DNA from: Mantis religiosa
Lineage: Eukaryota > Arthropoda > Insecta > Mantodea > Mantidae
DNA: 64,000 nt
Reading direction: 5' to 3'
Assembly: GCA_030765055.1 (NCBI GenBank)
Contig: CM060950.1
Location: 460,223,710 to 460,287,709 of the forward strand
The notes under the pieces are model-generated. The model did not search any database. It saw only the letters and a program-made list of their open reading frames with translations, and was not told the origin of the DNA. Positions 33,229 to 44,066 of the stretch are shown in pieces. Position 1 is the stretch's first letter. Each line of letters begins with the position of its first letter. The position numbers and the translations under genes are program-made.

Positions 33229-34515
33229 ACGAGGGCTGTTCAGTAGAGAATGACCGTAATTTTTTGCACTAATTCAATCTTATTATATTCTGTCAGCTTA
33301 ATGTGAAACAAACACACCGTAGTAGTTTCATTATTGGTACTCCTGGTTCCCACATGTGAGAACCAGGCAAGTTCAGACATGTTCAGTATCGCCTACCGCT
33401 GCAATGGAGGTAACACGTGAGGAACAATATGCAGCATTGAAATTCTGCTTTCATCTCAACAAATCTTCAGTTGAAGCCTATACAATGTTACAGGAGGCCT
33501 ATGGAGAGTCTGTTCTTCCCTACAGCACAGCTCGAAGGTGGTTTAAAATGTTTAAAGAGGGGAGACAATCAATTTCAAAGGAAGGTGGACCCAGTGCTCC
33601 AGTTACTGCTCTTGCAGAAGAAAACATCAACACTGCTGCTGCCATTGTGAGAGAGGATCGACGAATTACCTTAAGATCACTTTCTGAAATACTGAACATT
33701 TCATTGGGTGCCACCCACACGTTGGTGACAGAAACATTACACATGAGACGTGTTTGTGCACGATGGGTTCCAAGACGGTTGAATCCCGAACAAAAGGACA
33801 TTTGCCTGCAGGTCTGCATGCAATTAAAGTTGATGTTAGAGGAAAGCCTGAAGTTTCTTTCAAACATAATCACTGCTGATGAAACTTGGCTACATCATTT
33901 TGATCCTGAGAGCAAACAGCAAAGCTCGGTGTGGAAATCTCCTTCATCACCAACCCCCAAAGAAGCAAAAGTGGTTGCTTCTGCTGGGAAAGTTATGGTC
34001 ATCTCATTCTTTGATATTCATGGAATGGTTTATCAGCATGTTGTACCTGCACACACATCAGTAACTGGACAGTACTACAGGGATGTCCTGAAAACATTGC
34101 AAGTCCATATCAGGCAAACCACATTTCCGTGAAGCAGGCTGGATGCTGCTCCACGATAATGCACGACCGCATATTGTGAATGTTGTTGCTGAATGTGCTG
34201 CAAAAATCAACATGAAGTGCATTCCTCACCCTCCCTATAGTCCGGATTTAACCCCATGTGACTTTTTTCGATTTCCTAACTTGAAGAAATGCCTTCGTGG
34301 AAGGCATTATCCATCATCAGAAGCAGTGGTGAAGGCTGCAGAGGTGATTTTGAAGGATCTTTCAAAAAATGGTTTCCAGCATATCTTTGAAGACTGGCAG
34401 AAATGCTGGGACAAGTGCATTGCATTCAGGGGAGACCATTTTGAGAAGGACCACCAAAATTATGAGGATGAGTAAAGGTACGTTGTCAAAAAAATTGTGA
34501 TCATTCTTTATTGAA
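33229..34515 (+). mobile_element. Mariner element, near full length, right TIR cut short
   Basis: The left TIR CGAGGGCTGTTCAGTAGAGA follows TA. The right end stops at ATCATTCTTTATTGAA, about ten bases short of the full TIR seen in the relative at 44067-45379, where a SINE-A begins. The body is a single transposase frame with one frameshift. Confidence 0.88.
33404..34475 (+). pseudogene. Mariner transposase (DD34D), one frameshift
   Basis: The start Met at 33404 (MEVTREEQYAALKFCFHLNK) is preferred over the upstream in-frame Met because family proteins begin here. Domains: HTH1 (VEAYTMLQEAYGESVLPYST, RRWFKMFKEGR), HTH2 (ITLRSLSEILNISLGATHTL), linker box RVCARWVPRRLNPEQK, and the catalytic core with ADETWLHHFDPESK (Asp1). 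A 5-nt deletion near 34115, compared with the 44-kb copy, shifts the frame. The second frame from 34143 has LLHDNARPH (Asp2) and YSPDLTPCDFF (Asp3). There are 34 residues between Asp2 and Asp3, the mariner signature. Apart from the shift, all key residues are kept. Confidence 0.92.
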
Positions 34516-34679
34516 ATATTAGTTGGTTAAAGCAACTGCACGGAGAGCGGGAGATCCATGGTTCAAATCCCGGCTATGGCATTGAATTTTTCAGTCTGGC
34601 TCTATTCATTCAAACCTTAGCCTACACATGGCTAGTGTGGAAGAAATGATTATTTCCATCAATTTCCCTGGATAACATA
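34516..34679 (+). repeat. SINE-A, 5'-truncated
   Basis: TTAGTTGGTTAAAGCAAC and GGTTCAAATCCCGG, tail CTAGTGTGGAAGAAATGATT. Joined directly to the broken mariner TIR. Confidence 0.8.
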
Positions 34680-34935
34680 GTGGTTTAACTATGTAACCTG
34701 GGACTTAAGTACTTACAGCATAGTAAGTCGCCAAAAAAGGTGCGTGTCTCATAGCATATGAGAACCCCTAGTGGTTCACCGGGAAACATACGAGTCAGTT
34801 GTAGAATTTAATGTCATGTCGGCATGTTGGCCATAGTAGCTCAGTTGGTTAGAGCAACAACACGGAGAGCGGGAGATCTGTGGTTCAAATTCTGGCTATG
34901 GCATTGAATTTTTCAGTCTGGCTCTATTCATTCAG
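34680..34935 (+). repeat. SINE-A, with leader
   Basis: Leader GGGACTTAAGTACTTACAGC, then GGCCATAGTAGCTCAGTTGG and GGTTCAAATTCTGG. In tandem with the previous copy. Confidence 0.8.
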
Positions 34936-35330
34936 ACATAAATTTATTGTTGTGCCTCTTTTCATGAATTCCACCAACAATACATCTTGTTGTCCTAAAA
35001 AACAGTAGCCAAAAGCTTCATTGTCAAAAATGATTGGGGACAAGGTTTCATAGGGAATTTCATGTGAACCTGTGCCATTGACTTGTTTTATTTTGACATT
35101 CATATATTTAACCAACATTTCATCCCTCATGGAAATCTGTGCTGCTTCCATCCTCATGGTGTTGTAAGCTTCAAACAGAATTTTTGTCCATTGAGCACAA
35201 AAGTTGTGATAGGCTAAACTTTGTGTTACCACTTTATGGAAAACAGACCTACTGGTTTGCAGAAAATGTTCATGGAGTTCTGAAACTGTGAAATGCTGAT
35301 TTTGCCTGACCCATATTTGCAATAAGTCTG
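34936..35330 (-). pseudogene. Mariner-like transposase remnant, internally deleted
   Basis: The minus frame from 35322 has MQIWVRQNQHFTVSELHEHF, then SRSVFHKVVTQSLAYHNFCA with an HTH2-linker character, and later DVLLVEFMKRGTTIN, the strand between Asp1 and Asp2 in mariner proteins. Asp1 and the middle region are missing and no TIRs are found. Confidence 0.65.
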
Positions 35331-35411
35331 TGATTCAAAATGGTTGTCCACTTCTTCACCATGGATGAAGAACAAATGCATCCATCTTGGAACATCAAGC
35401 AATCTCTCTCA

Positions 35412-35475
35412 TTAAATTTAAAGGGAGTCGATTAATGACACTAAATTTAATTGACTCCCTTTAAATTTAATTTAT
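35412..35475. repeat. Short perfect palindrome, PLE family a tail
   Basis: AAATTTAAAGGGAGTC and GACTCCCTTTAAATTT flank GATTAATGACACTAAATTTA. It is the tail of the PLE at 84-679 reduced to its terminal inverted core. Confidence 0.6.
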
Positions 35476-35682
35476 TATAATAACACTGTTTTCAACCCTT
35501 CCAAGAAAGGAATTGTAATCTCTCTCATGTTCCTGTATACTACAATAACTTAACAATAATTGGAGTCTCTATTTATTTTTGTTCTTCTTTTCCCACAGAA
35601 ACTGTATCATTGCTCATACCTTACACTTGAGATGAGCATCTACTGCTGGACATATTTTACAAGCCTGTAGTGGTGAAAGGCT

Positions 35683-36010
35683 GCACCGTGGTCGAGTGGT
35701 TAGACCACTTGGCTCTCACCAAGGCGGCCTGGATTTGATCCCAGGCAACCACAAAGTGAGATTTGTGATGGATAACACGGCACCGGGTCCTCCAGTTTCC
35801 CCCGCCAGCATTCCACCAATTGCTCCATTAGCATCTTTCCTATCATTTCATCTTGCCTATATTCTGTCATCCACTTACTTCACTCTCATACCAGGCATCG
35901 GGCTGATCGCTCATCCTGGGTTCTCTCTCTCTCTCACTGATCCAGACATTCCGTACCTCAACCGCATAAGAGTTTAGAGAAACAAGAATACCCTGACACC
36001 ACATAGTGGT
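35683..36010 (+). repeat. SINE-C-like, tRNA-like head
   Basis: GTGGTCGAGTGGTTAGACCA is close to a tRNA D-arm, and GGATTTGATCCCAGG fits a B box. The body (TTCATCTTGCCTATATTCTG) has no coding sense. Confidence 0.6.
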
Positions 36011-36324
36011 ATAAGAGAGTAGTTAAAGAAGAAGTAATGGTGAAAGATGAATGCACCTCACACGGACATTAACAGAAGTCCATGGAACCAAGCTATATAA
36101 CGAATCAATAGTTCTGCTACCACTTACCACAATCTTCTGCACATAAATGATAAGACTGGAATTTACTTTCCAAATTGCCTAATTTTTTTTATAGATGCCT
36201 TATATTTTTTGGAATAAAGCAGTGAATTAACCCAACAGATATAGGTGTTCACAAGAGTTGCGAGAAGAAAAATCAGAAAAAATTAATTACTCTATTCTAT
36301 TCCACATTCATCTTTCTAAACAGG

Positions 36325-36660
36325 TGGAGCCATGACCTTGTGGTTAGACCACTTGCCTCTTACCAAGATGGGTCAGATTCAATCCCAAATGGAATTTGTA
36401 GTGGATAGTGTATGAGCAGGTTTTATCAACTTTTCCAGTTCCCCCGTCATTCATTTCAGCAAATGTTCCACAATCGCCTTTCCTTTCACTGATTTCACCA
36501 TTTCATATCAACCCTTTCTTCACCATCATACCGAACTTTGGGCTGATCACCCATCTCAACAGACATCTGACCCAAGGTGGTACCTTGAAAGTCTTGGAAG
36601 GTGTAAGTCTTCCATACAAGGAGCATAATCGAAGAAAGAGGAAAGATGAAGTCCTTCTAA
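36325..36660 (+). repeat. SINE-C-like, diverged
   Basis: CCTTGTGGTTAGACCACTTG and CAGATTCAATCCC parallel the copy at 35683-36010; the body shares GGGCTGATC and CCACAATC blocks. Confidence 0.5.
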
Positions 36661-36677
36661 CTACCACAATATTAATT

Positions 36678-37921
36678 TATTATGTGTTTCAAACAGAAAT
36701 AGATCTCGCCTGTAGCAACTGTAGTGAATCAGATGCGTTAGAGCCTTCAGCATTGCTATCTCGTTGTCCCCACTCTTTTTATATTTCCCTCTCTCTTGCA
36801 CATCTGCCAGTGTTTGTGGCGCTAGACGTAAGGGAACGCAAACTGAATTTTCAAAAGTTTTATAATAATGCAGTTGTTGAAATCACAATTGCAGCATGAA
36901 TATTCATACATTATGCAAATGTTTTAAATATTTAAAGTTAATTATAGTTTATGAATTACTTATTTTTCTAATCCAATGAAAATACCAGTGGCGCATCCAT
37001 ATAGCTGTGAATGTTACTTACGTTAAGAGATAATTCGTCACTGTCATTGTCTTCAACATCTGAGTACTGCAAATTTATGATAAGCTCCAAAATCTTGTTA
37101 CATGCTATTTCTTTCCAAAAGTCGTCTTCTTGTAGTTTATCTGATGTCTCACGCAATTTTCCCAGTCTTGTTGTATTCCTTGTCAATTTCTTCATGAATA
37201 AGTCGTTCAACGTCAGTCAGTATAAAAATATTTCTGTTTACAACATAATTTGAGCCCACATTAACTCTGTTGGATTGTTCTAGCAGTAGTAAGGGGGCAA
37301 AGGTGAATCACGTCTCATTGATCCAGCTGATACAGTTTTTCATGGAAGAGTAACTGCATAATGCTGCTTTGAACTGTTAGAGTAAATAGAGATTATGAAC
37401 CATTCATAAACAAAGATATAATGTGACCAGACACGTTCTGCCAGACTAGCAAGAAGTGTATTGTTTCCTCTCATCGAATTTAACAAACACCTTGGCTTAT
37501 TCAAAGTACATATTTCTTTTACCACGTCATGTCAAATGTTTGTTTCAGTTCTGAGTAATTTCAAACATACGTTCACGCATACATTGCCAACCAATAATGA
37601 TATTCATTACAGTGCTTACGTCGCAATGCACTGTTATAATGGTATCTACTTTATTTATTTGTATTAGGAAAACTATTTGAGCTAAAAATATGGGGTTTTT
37701 ACAGTTATGTTAAATACATTACTCTCTCCTTCCACATGGATCAGTTTTGGCAAAATCTGAATTTTTGTCTTAGCACAAACAGTATTTATTAGATTGATTA
37801 GTTCGGCACTTGTCACACACCACTTAGGGGGAATGCAATATGACAACACCGCAGGACTCGGACTGGTTGCTTACCTAGTAGCGCTCAAGGACAAACACCT
37901 TCCCATTTGAAACACATAATA
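36678..37921 (+). mobile_element. N1 TIR element, copy 2
   Basis: TIRs TATTATGTGTTTCA and TGAAACACATAATA, collinear with copy 1. The minus frame 37210-37020 (MKKLTRNTTRLGKLRETSDK, EIACNKILELIINLQYSDVE) keeps the same protein as copy 1, including the acidic end DVEDNDSDELSL. Confidence 0.82.
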
Positions 37922-38838
37922 GTACTGTAATCAATAGTCATTTTTTGTATTCAAATGCAGTATTACATGAATTTGGAGTACAATTATTTTCTTCCATTTG
38001 GTGCTTAAAATTATTAGCATTGATTATCTTTAGTTTGGTTAAATGGGGTTCCATTGTATAAAACTTCGAGATTTTCCAAGTCAACTAATGTAAATTCCTA
38101 ATTGATTGTAACCAATTTGAAATATTAGCAACTGTCTTCAAATTATCAGACAGAGCACTCGGAAATCTCAGTCAAACTTGCTAGTACAGTCAAATTTGAT
38201 TTTGAAGTTTTTCATTTGAAATCATTAATAATTCAAACTTTTAGCATGGTCCCTTGACGTCCTTGTATATAATCAAGATTAAATAATCTTATGTAATTAG
38301 ATTATACTTTGGATAAACTGATTTAACTCTCAAAAAGACTGAGTGAATGAAATGCAGGTCAGTCAAACTTGTTTGTTAAATTCAAGGAAATACTATACTA
38401 CAGACCCAATAATCAAGGTGCTATGCCAAGGGAAAGCAAAACGGGTGTGAAACAATTTTCTAAATGCTCAATAAGTTACAAGAATTTTGTATGAATGCAA
38501 GATTATATACTAAAAAAAATATTGCATCTGTACTGTATTGCTGTACTGTCAGTTAACACTACAAATACTGCATATTAGGTAAATATCGGAACGTACACGC
38601 TCTGTAAGTTTGTTCTTGTTGTGCTAGTAATTTAAGTCTATTTTAAATAACGCTTTAAAGAATTATTTTGTGGGGGGGGGGCAGGGATTGGTTCTTTTAG
38701 TTTCATATTATTCAACTGTACATAGCATTTTAACCTGCAACCTCCCACCTGCGCCACTACATTAAGTAACACGTAGTTATGAATGCAGATTTGTGGCTTA
38801 TTAAAAGATATGATGTCCCACTCTGTTAATGCTAGTAC
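37922..38838. other. No gene seen
   Basis: Intron. Contains a run of ten G at about 38671-38680. No other feature. Confidence 0.4.
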
Positions 38839-39120
38839 CTGTAAGCTCGATCATCTTCCTTGTGATGCCCATGCTGTTGTTTGCCACACACTCGTAATCT
38901 CCAAAGTCTGCAGGCCTTGTGTCGATAATCTTAAGAGTATGCCTGTTGCCCTCATGTACTCTCTGGACACGATTTTGGTGGCTGTTTGCATTGATAGGAA
39001 ATCCTTTAAACAGCCACGTAACTTTAGCACGAGGTTCTGCATGTACAATACATGTCAGCTCTGATTCGTATCGAGAACCGGTGTTTACCTGCGTTTTCTC
39101 AGCTTCCACCTCTGGTTCAT
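38839..39120 (-). CDS. Klingon-type adhesion protein, exon 4 (complete Ig3)
   Basis: Acceptor CTTACAG, donor GTACTAGC, phase 1 in and 1 out, so the exon is a symmetrical domain cassette of 93 full codons. Visible features are the first cysteine (ELTCIVHAEP), core tryptophan (KVTWLFKG) and second cysteine in ADFGDYECVANNSMG. The domain closes with MIELTG and joins the fibronectin domain through a Gly made from the split codon. The IVHxEPxxxVxW pattern and the RHTLKI/DFGxYxCVAxN block resemble Ig3 of klingon-group proteins, from general knowledge of the family. An open reading frame runs upstream of the acceptor but is intronic. Confidence 0.94.
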
Positions 39121-39769
39121 CTGTAAGCAGTAGAGATAACAGGTTCAGTGCTTGTGCTACTTCACACAGCTGAATAAACACATTGGAGATTGCTATGCAT
39201 ACCAAGGACACAGTGTTTCAATATGTCACAATTGCATGACTTTCCCTACTCATTACAATTCTTATTCATTATGGTAGTCATTAAAAAGTTATTCTTAAAT
39301 CTGTATTATAGTATCTAAAATATGTTTTTGCCTAGAAATTTCAAATTAAGAAATAACTGCTAAATTATATAAAACCACTTTAAATGCTCATTGGAAGCGG
39401 AGAAAAAAAAAATTCATAATTGTAACACGTATTTGGGAAATGTAACCATTAAAAGCTGGAGGCATGTGCATTTTTCCATCGGTACACTGAACATGTTATT
39501 GCTCGTGTATGTAAACAACTGCAGGTAGGTACAGCCTGACCATGACAACTGCCTCACTGTAAGAAGAAGCAAAACAGTAGCATTATACTACACCTTGACC
39601 TTGCATCTGCATACACTTGCAAGGCAATGCTTCACTAGTTCACAGAGTACTACATTAGGTCGTTTTGGGCATTTGCACGTTTGATGGTCGTGCTCTACAT
39701 CTGACGTCATTTATACTTTGCGTCCAGCTAACCTGTATCACATGCGAATGTACATTGCCTCTCCCCGGT
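39121..39769. other. No gene seen
   Basis: Intron between Ig exons 3 and 4; nothing recognised. Confidence 0.4.
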
Positions 39770-40020
39770 AGAGTTAAATGATGAAGCTTGGGACTCAAGT
39801 ACTTACGATAGTAAGTCGCCACAAATGGTGTATCTCGGATGCGAGAGCCCCTAGTGGTCCACTGAGGAAATATATGAGTCAAATGGAGAATTTAATGTCA
39901 TGACGGCAAATTGGCCATAGTAGCTCAATGGGTTAGAGTGATTGGACGGAAACCAGGAGATCCGTGGTTCAAATCCCAACCGTGGCATTGAATTTTTCAT
40001 GTTGACTCTATCTAACAGAA
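39770..40020 (+). repeat. SINE-A, with leader
   Basis: GGGACTCAAGTACTTACGAT leader, GGCCATAGTAGCTCAATGGG, GGTTCAAATCCCAACCG, tail ATTTTTCATGTTGACTCTATC. Confidence 0.82.
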
Positions 40021-40697
40021 AAATTTGTTCAAAGGAAAAATAAAAGAAGTAAACTTACATATATCTGGAAAGAAAGAAGCCATATGGCTTAAGCACACAG
40101 ATGCTGCCATTATTTATGGAAGAACCATTTTGTGCAGCAGAACTTCCCCTGATAAGACTGGATAAAATAAGAGAACATAGGCTTTCACAACCAGAGTCAA
40201 TATAACAGGAAATTATTTCTGAGCTGTTACGCCATGATCTGCTAGAGACAGAGTTCCAGATGTTTTCATTGGCAACTGTGGTGGACATCTTTAGTGATAC
40301 AGTTGAAGTCTCCTCAGAGAAGTTTGGATGGTACCAGAAGGCATTAATTGTCCATGCTGCTATATTTATACTGAGAACACTCTCTGCTTATTTATCTGAA
40401 TGCTGGATGGTGGTGGAAGAGGCCTGGCTTTATCTATGGTGCTGATTCCTTCTGATTGGCTGCCATCAAAGGCAAGGAATGTCACTTAACAGGAGAAAAC
40501 AGAAGAGAACAACACTACGATTGAAGCCAGGTCATGAAGCCAGCCTCGCTCCACCCATTCAGCATCCAGATCAATCAGTGGAAAGTGTTCTCTGTACAAA
40601 TACAGGTGTAACAAAAAGGTATGTCAAAACTTTGGGAAAACATTTCTTGCACAGAGGATAAAAAAATGTTATATGAACATAGGTCCCAAATGTTATT
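40021..40697. other. No gene seen; unassigned ORFs
   Basis: Short frames on both strands (for example minus 40288-40055, SRSWRNSSEIISCYIDSGCE) have no recognised domain and no matching splice phases, so they are not called genes. Confidence 0.4.
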
Positions 40698-40984
40698 CAG
40701 GTAAATTGATGGAAATAATCATTTCTTCCACACTAGCCGTGGATAGGCTAAGGTTTGAATGAGTAGAGCCAGACTGAAAAATTCAATGCCATAGCTGGGA
40801 TTTGAACTATGGATCTCCCGCTCTCCGTGCGGTTGCTCTAGCCATCTGAGCTACTATGGCCAACGTGCCAACATGACATTAAATTCTCCAACTGACTCGT
40901 ATGTTTCCCGGTAGACCACTAGGGTTTCTCATATGCTATGAGACACACCTTTTGTGGCAACTTACTATGCTATAAGTACTTAAC
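40698..40984 (-). repeat. SINE-A, with leader
   Basis: Minus strand: leader GTAAGTTGCCACAAAAGG, head GGCCATAGTAGCTCAGATGG, B box AGTTCAAATCCCAG, tail to CACTAGCCGTGG region. Confidence 0.8.
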
Positions 40985-41130
40985 TATTAGCCTACTTGTG
41001 GCTAGTGTGGAAGAAATGATTATTTCCATCAATTTACCTGAATAACATAGTGGTTTAACTATGAAGCTTGGGATTTAAGTACTTACAGCATAGTAAGTCG
41101 CCACAAAAGGTGTGTGTCTCATAGCATATG
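40985..41130 (+). repeat. SINE-A leader and tail fragment
   Basis: CTAGTGTGGAAGAAATGATT then GGGATTTAAGTACTTACAGC and GTAAGTCGCCACAAAAGG; the tRNA-like part is missing. Confidence 0.7.
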
Positions 41131-41414
41131 GCCAAGAAGAGCTTCCTAACAACCAAGTGACACCATCTGATGCTGGACAATCCCTAAGCCTGAAAGAGAC
41201 ATGAAAGGGGAAGGGACATGATGGGAAATTTGTGGTTAAAGAGAAAACACTCCAGCATTCACACTGCTAATCTGGGAAGACCATGAAAAAAACCCATGGG
41301 CAAAGTGGTTGGCTCCAGGAATCAAATCCAGGACCACCTAAATTCAAGCCTCACATGTTACAGTGGCATGGCATGAACTGATATTCTCAAAACTAACCTA
41401 GCCTGTATACTTAC

Positions 41415-41559
41415 AATATACTCTTATTTCGACGGTAGCAGTTGCTGGGCCACCTTCTCCATTAGTAGCAGTACATTCATAGATACCAGAATGTCTGCGA
41501 TCAACAGCCTCGAAGACCACCACATTACCTTGTGGAATTGTACCAACAGATTGCTTGCC
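41415..41559 (-). CDS. Klingon-type adhesion protein, exon 3 (second half of Ig2)
   Basis: Acceptor GATTTCAG, donor GTAAGT, phase 0 in and phase 1 out. It is too short and offset to appear as an ATG-started ORF. It encodes GKQSVGTIPQGNVVVFEAV, then DRRHSGIYECTATNGEGGP with the second Ig2 cysteine in the D-x-G-x-Y-x-C motif, ending in VEIRVY. The split codon gives a second Tyr (VYYEPEVE across the junction), a usual Ig2-Ig3 linker. An Ig domain split by a phase-0 intron is common in this family. Confidence 0.92.
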
Positions 41560-42011
41560 CTGAAATCAACCATTTCATCTTCAAAAACATTTTCATTAAA
41601 TTTAAGTGTAGTGTTATATTACATAAACTATTTCTAATTAACACTCACTTGTGTAATATATAGGATGCTCGAAAAGGTTACTGAAAAACTTAAGGAACAG
41701 AAAGAGTAGACATAATAGAGTAACTTTTGAGCTAGGAACCCATGTTCCCAAACATGATCCTGAGTCAGTGCCAATGATATTCTATTAAGCTATTCTATTA
41801 ACTTTATTATGCACAAGGTTCAGTGTAAATAGTTACAAAAGATGTTCAAACAGACCACCACATTGAATAGAGGTAATTGCGCCATCGAATAAAGCTTTGG
41901 CGCACTTGCTGAGTACCCAGGTATGTACAGAAATTTACCAGATGCCACAACTATTCTGGCTACTACTACTGTTTCTGGATCATCCACTGGGGTCAGATAT
42001 ACCACAGCTTT

Positions 42012-42256
42012 TCTTTTTTTTTTTAATTTACGTCCTCCAACGTTAAGACATATCGGACGATGAATGAAATTGGTGAAATGATGGTCAAATGCATCCGGGG
42101 TCCATGGAGCATAGAGTTACCCGACATTCGTCTTTCAGGATAAGGGAAAACCCCAGAAAATACCTTATCCAGGTAACTCACCCTGACCGAGATTTGAACT
42201 TGGAACCTCTTGAATGTGAGGCAGACACGCTACCATCTACGCTAACGAGACAGGCC
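42012..42256 (-). repeat. SINE-B with 12-bp target duplication
   Basis: TACCACAGCTTT at 42000-42011 and 42257-42268. Minus strand: GCCTGTCTCGTTAGCGTAGA head, AGTTCAAATCTCGG B box, poly-A as a T run at 42012-42025. Confidence 0.88.
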
Positions 42257-42604
42257 TACCACAGCTTTGCGATATGTCCCCAAAATAAATAATCAAGTGA
42301 CATTAAGCCAGCAAGCATGGATGCAACTGGATGGAATGCCACCACATTTTAATATCAATGTGCAATGCTTTCAAGATCACAAATATGCTGAACTTTAGAT
42401 CGGAACAGGAAGACCACTTGAATGGCCATCCCATTTCCCGAACTTAACGCCAATGTGGTAGTGGTGTGTTTGAACATCTTCTGTAACGTATTACACTGAA
42501 CCCTGTGCATAATAAAGTGTATTATGGCTTAGCAGAATATCATTGGTACTGACTCGAGATCATGTTTGGGAGCATGGGTTCCTAGTTGAAAGTTACTCTA
42601 TTCT

Positions 42605-43038
42605 TTTTAAATAAGTAGAGCCAGACTAAAAAATTCAATGCCATAGCCGGGATTTGAACCACGGATCTCCTGCTCTCCATGTAGTTGCTCTAACAAACTG
42701 AGCTACTATGGCCCACATGCCGACGTGACATTAAATTCTCCAACTGACTCATATGTATCCCAGTAGACCACTAGTGGTTCTCATATGCCATGAGACATGC
42801 ACCTTTGTGGTGACTTACTAACACTGTAAGTACTTAAGTCCCAGGCTTTATAGTTAAACCACTATGTTATTCAGGTAAATTGATGGAAATAATCATTTCT
42901 TCCACACTATCTGTGTGTAGGCTAAGGTTTGAATAAGTGGAGCCAGAATGAAAAATTTAATGCCATAGCCGGGATTTCAGTCTGGCTCTACTTATTCAAA
43001 CCTTAGCCTACACACAGCAAGTGTGGAAGAAATTATTA
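42605..43038 (-). repeat. SINE-A composite with 12-bp target duplication
   Basis: TTACTCTATTCT at 42593-42604 and 43039-43050 brackets a full minus copy (to about 42870), a second partial minus copy, and a short plus tail (42976-43038). The single duplication suggests that the composite inserted, or formed after insertion, as one unit. Confidence 0.78.
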
Positions 43039-43100
43039 TTACTCTATTCTATCTACTCTTCCTGTCCCTTAACTTTTTCAATAACCTTTTGAAGCATCCT

Positions 43101-44066
43101 GTGGAAAAACAATGTACAGAAAATTTAGAATAGAAAGCTAGTACCAAACTTAAAATTTTGAGGTTAGGAGCTTGTGGTCGCAAATGCAGTATATTAACAG
43201 GAGGCTGCATGAGCATAATTGAAATATGACTTTATGAAACATCTTCAGAATGAAATGTAACTCCTGACAAGTACGTAAGTACTTTGTCAATGGAGTACTG
43301 AGACAATACATATGTGTACAATGCTGAACAAGATGGTTGGCTTTACATCCAACACACCTAGCAAGGTTCTGTTCACATCTGACACATCACAAACAGAAAC
43401 ACCAACTTAGCAGAATTAATGCTGACAAATGTACTGCAGTAAAGAAAGTTTCTGGTTCCTAACCTTAAAATAGTTATTTTGGTACTGCCTTACTACTCTA
43501 CAACTTTCTGCACATTGTTTTTTCATCATCTGCATATTTTAAATAAATGTGTGCAAATGCTGCTCTTTAATTGTCCAGCTTGCTTTCTTGTTTAATTTAT
43601 ATATTGCACAACATAGTTTAGTGGTTCAGACAAACCTGTTCATTGTTTAATAGTATCTGAGTAGTTTAAGGTAATAATTTTATACTCTATTTGTTCTTCT
43701 TTTACTGATAACTCTCCTTGCAGTATCTAACAGTTGATGTGATTGTATAGCCTTTGAAAGAGCTCCAGGCCAAGCAGAAGAAAAATACAACAGAGCAGCA
43801 GCTAATGATAGTAACCTACAAAAGCACACTCCCACAGAATATTTATGGTAAGCGAAACCTCATGAATAGGCAGCAAAACCTGTACACTAATGAAACAGAT
43901 TAGGTGTAACTGTACCACAGGTTTAATGTGCCTGAATTATCGGTCACCATTACATAGGGAGTGACAACACAAAAACCTCTTCATGCTTTAAAATTTTTGA
44001 AGTTGGCAATCTATATGATGCACTTAAGTTGATTGGAATTTTGTTCATTCAGATAAAGAATTTATA
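43101..44066. other. No gene seen; short dispersed repeat
   Basis: ACAATGTACAGAAAATTTAG (43110) and its reverse-type partner GGTACTGCCTTACTACTCTA (43481) are copies of the short repeat also seen at 19755, 50910 and 55360. Confidence 0.4.

Larger units (their letters stand above)
41662..43100 (+). mobile_element. N3 DNA transposon remnant with two SINE insertions
   Basis: TIR of about 60 bases: AGGATGCTCGAAAAGGTTAC at left, and the right end reads GTTATTGAAAAAGTTAAGGG inward on the minus strand. Remaining coding traces include WPSHFPNLTPMW on plus near 42420, resembling the 'W..RSPDLTP.D' third-carboxylate region of IS630/Tc1-type transposases, decayed. SINE-B (42012-42256) and SINE-A (42605-43038) are inserted, each with a 12-bp target duplication. 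Confidence 0.72.

Noticed and set aside
36408..36899. 163-codon ORF
   Set aside because: It runs from SINE-C into the N1 TIR element; the frame crosses element borders and has no domain.
38851..39173. Extra ORFs over exon 4 on both strands
   Set aside because: Shadows of the Ig3 exon, which alone has splice sites, phase agreement and Ig motifs.
40055..40661. Possible host exons from serine-rich minus ORF and basic plus ORF
   Set aside because: No in-phase splice sites to the Ig gene, no domain, and codon content looks random.
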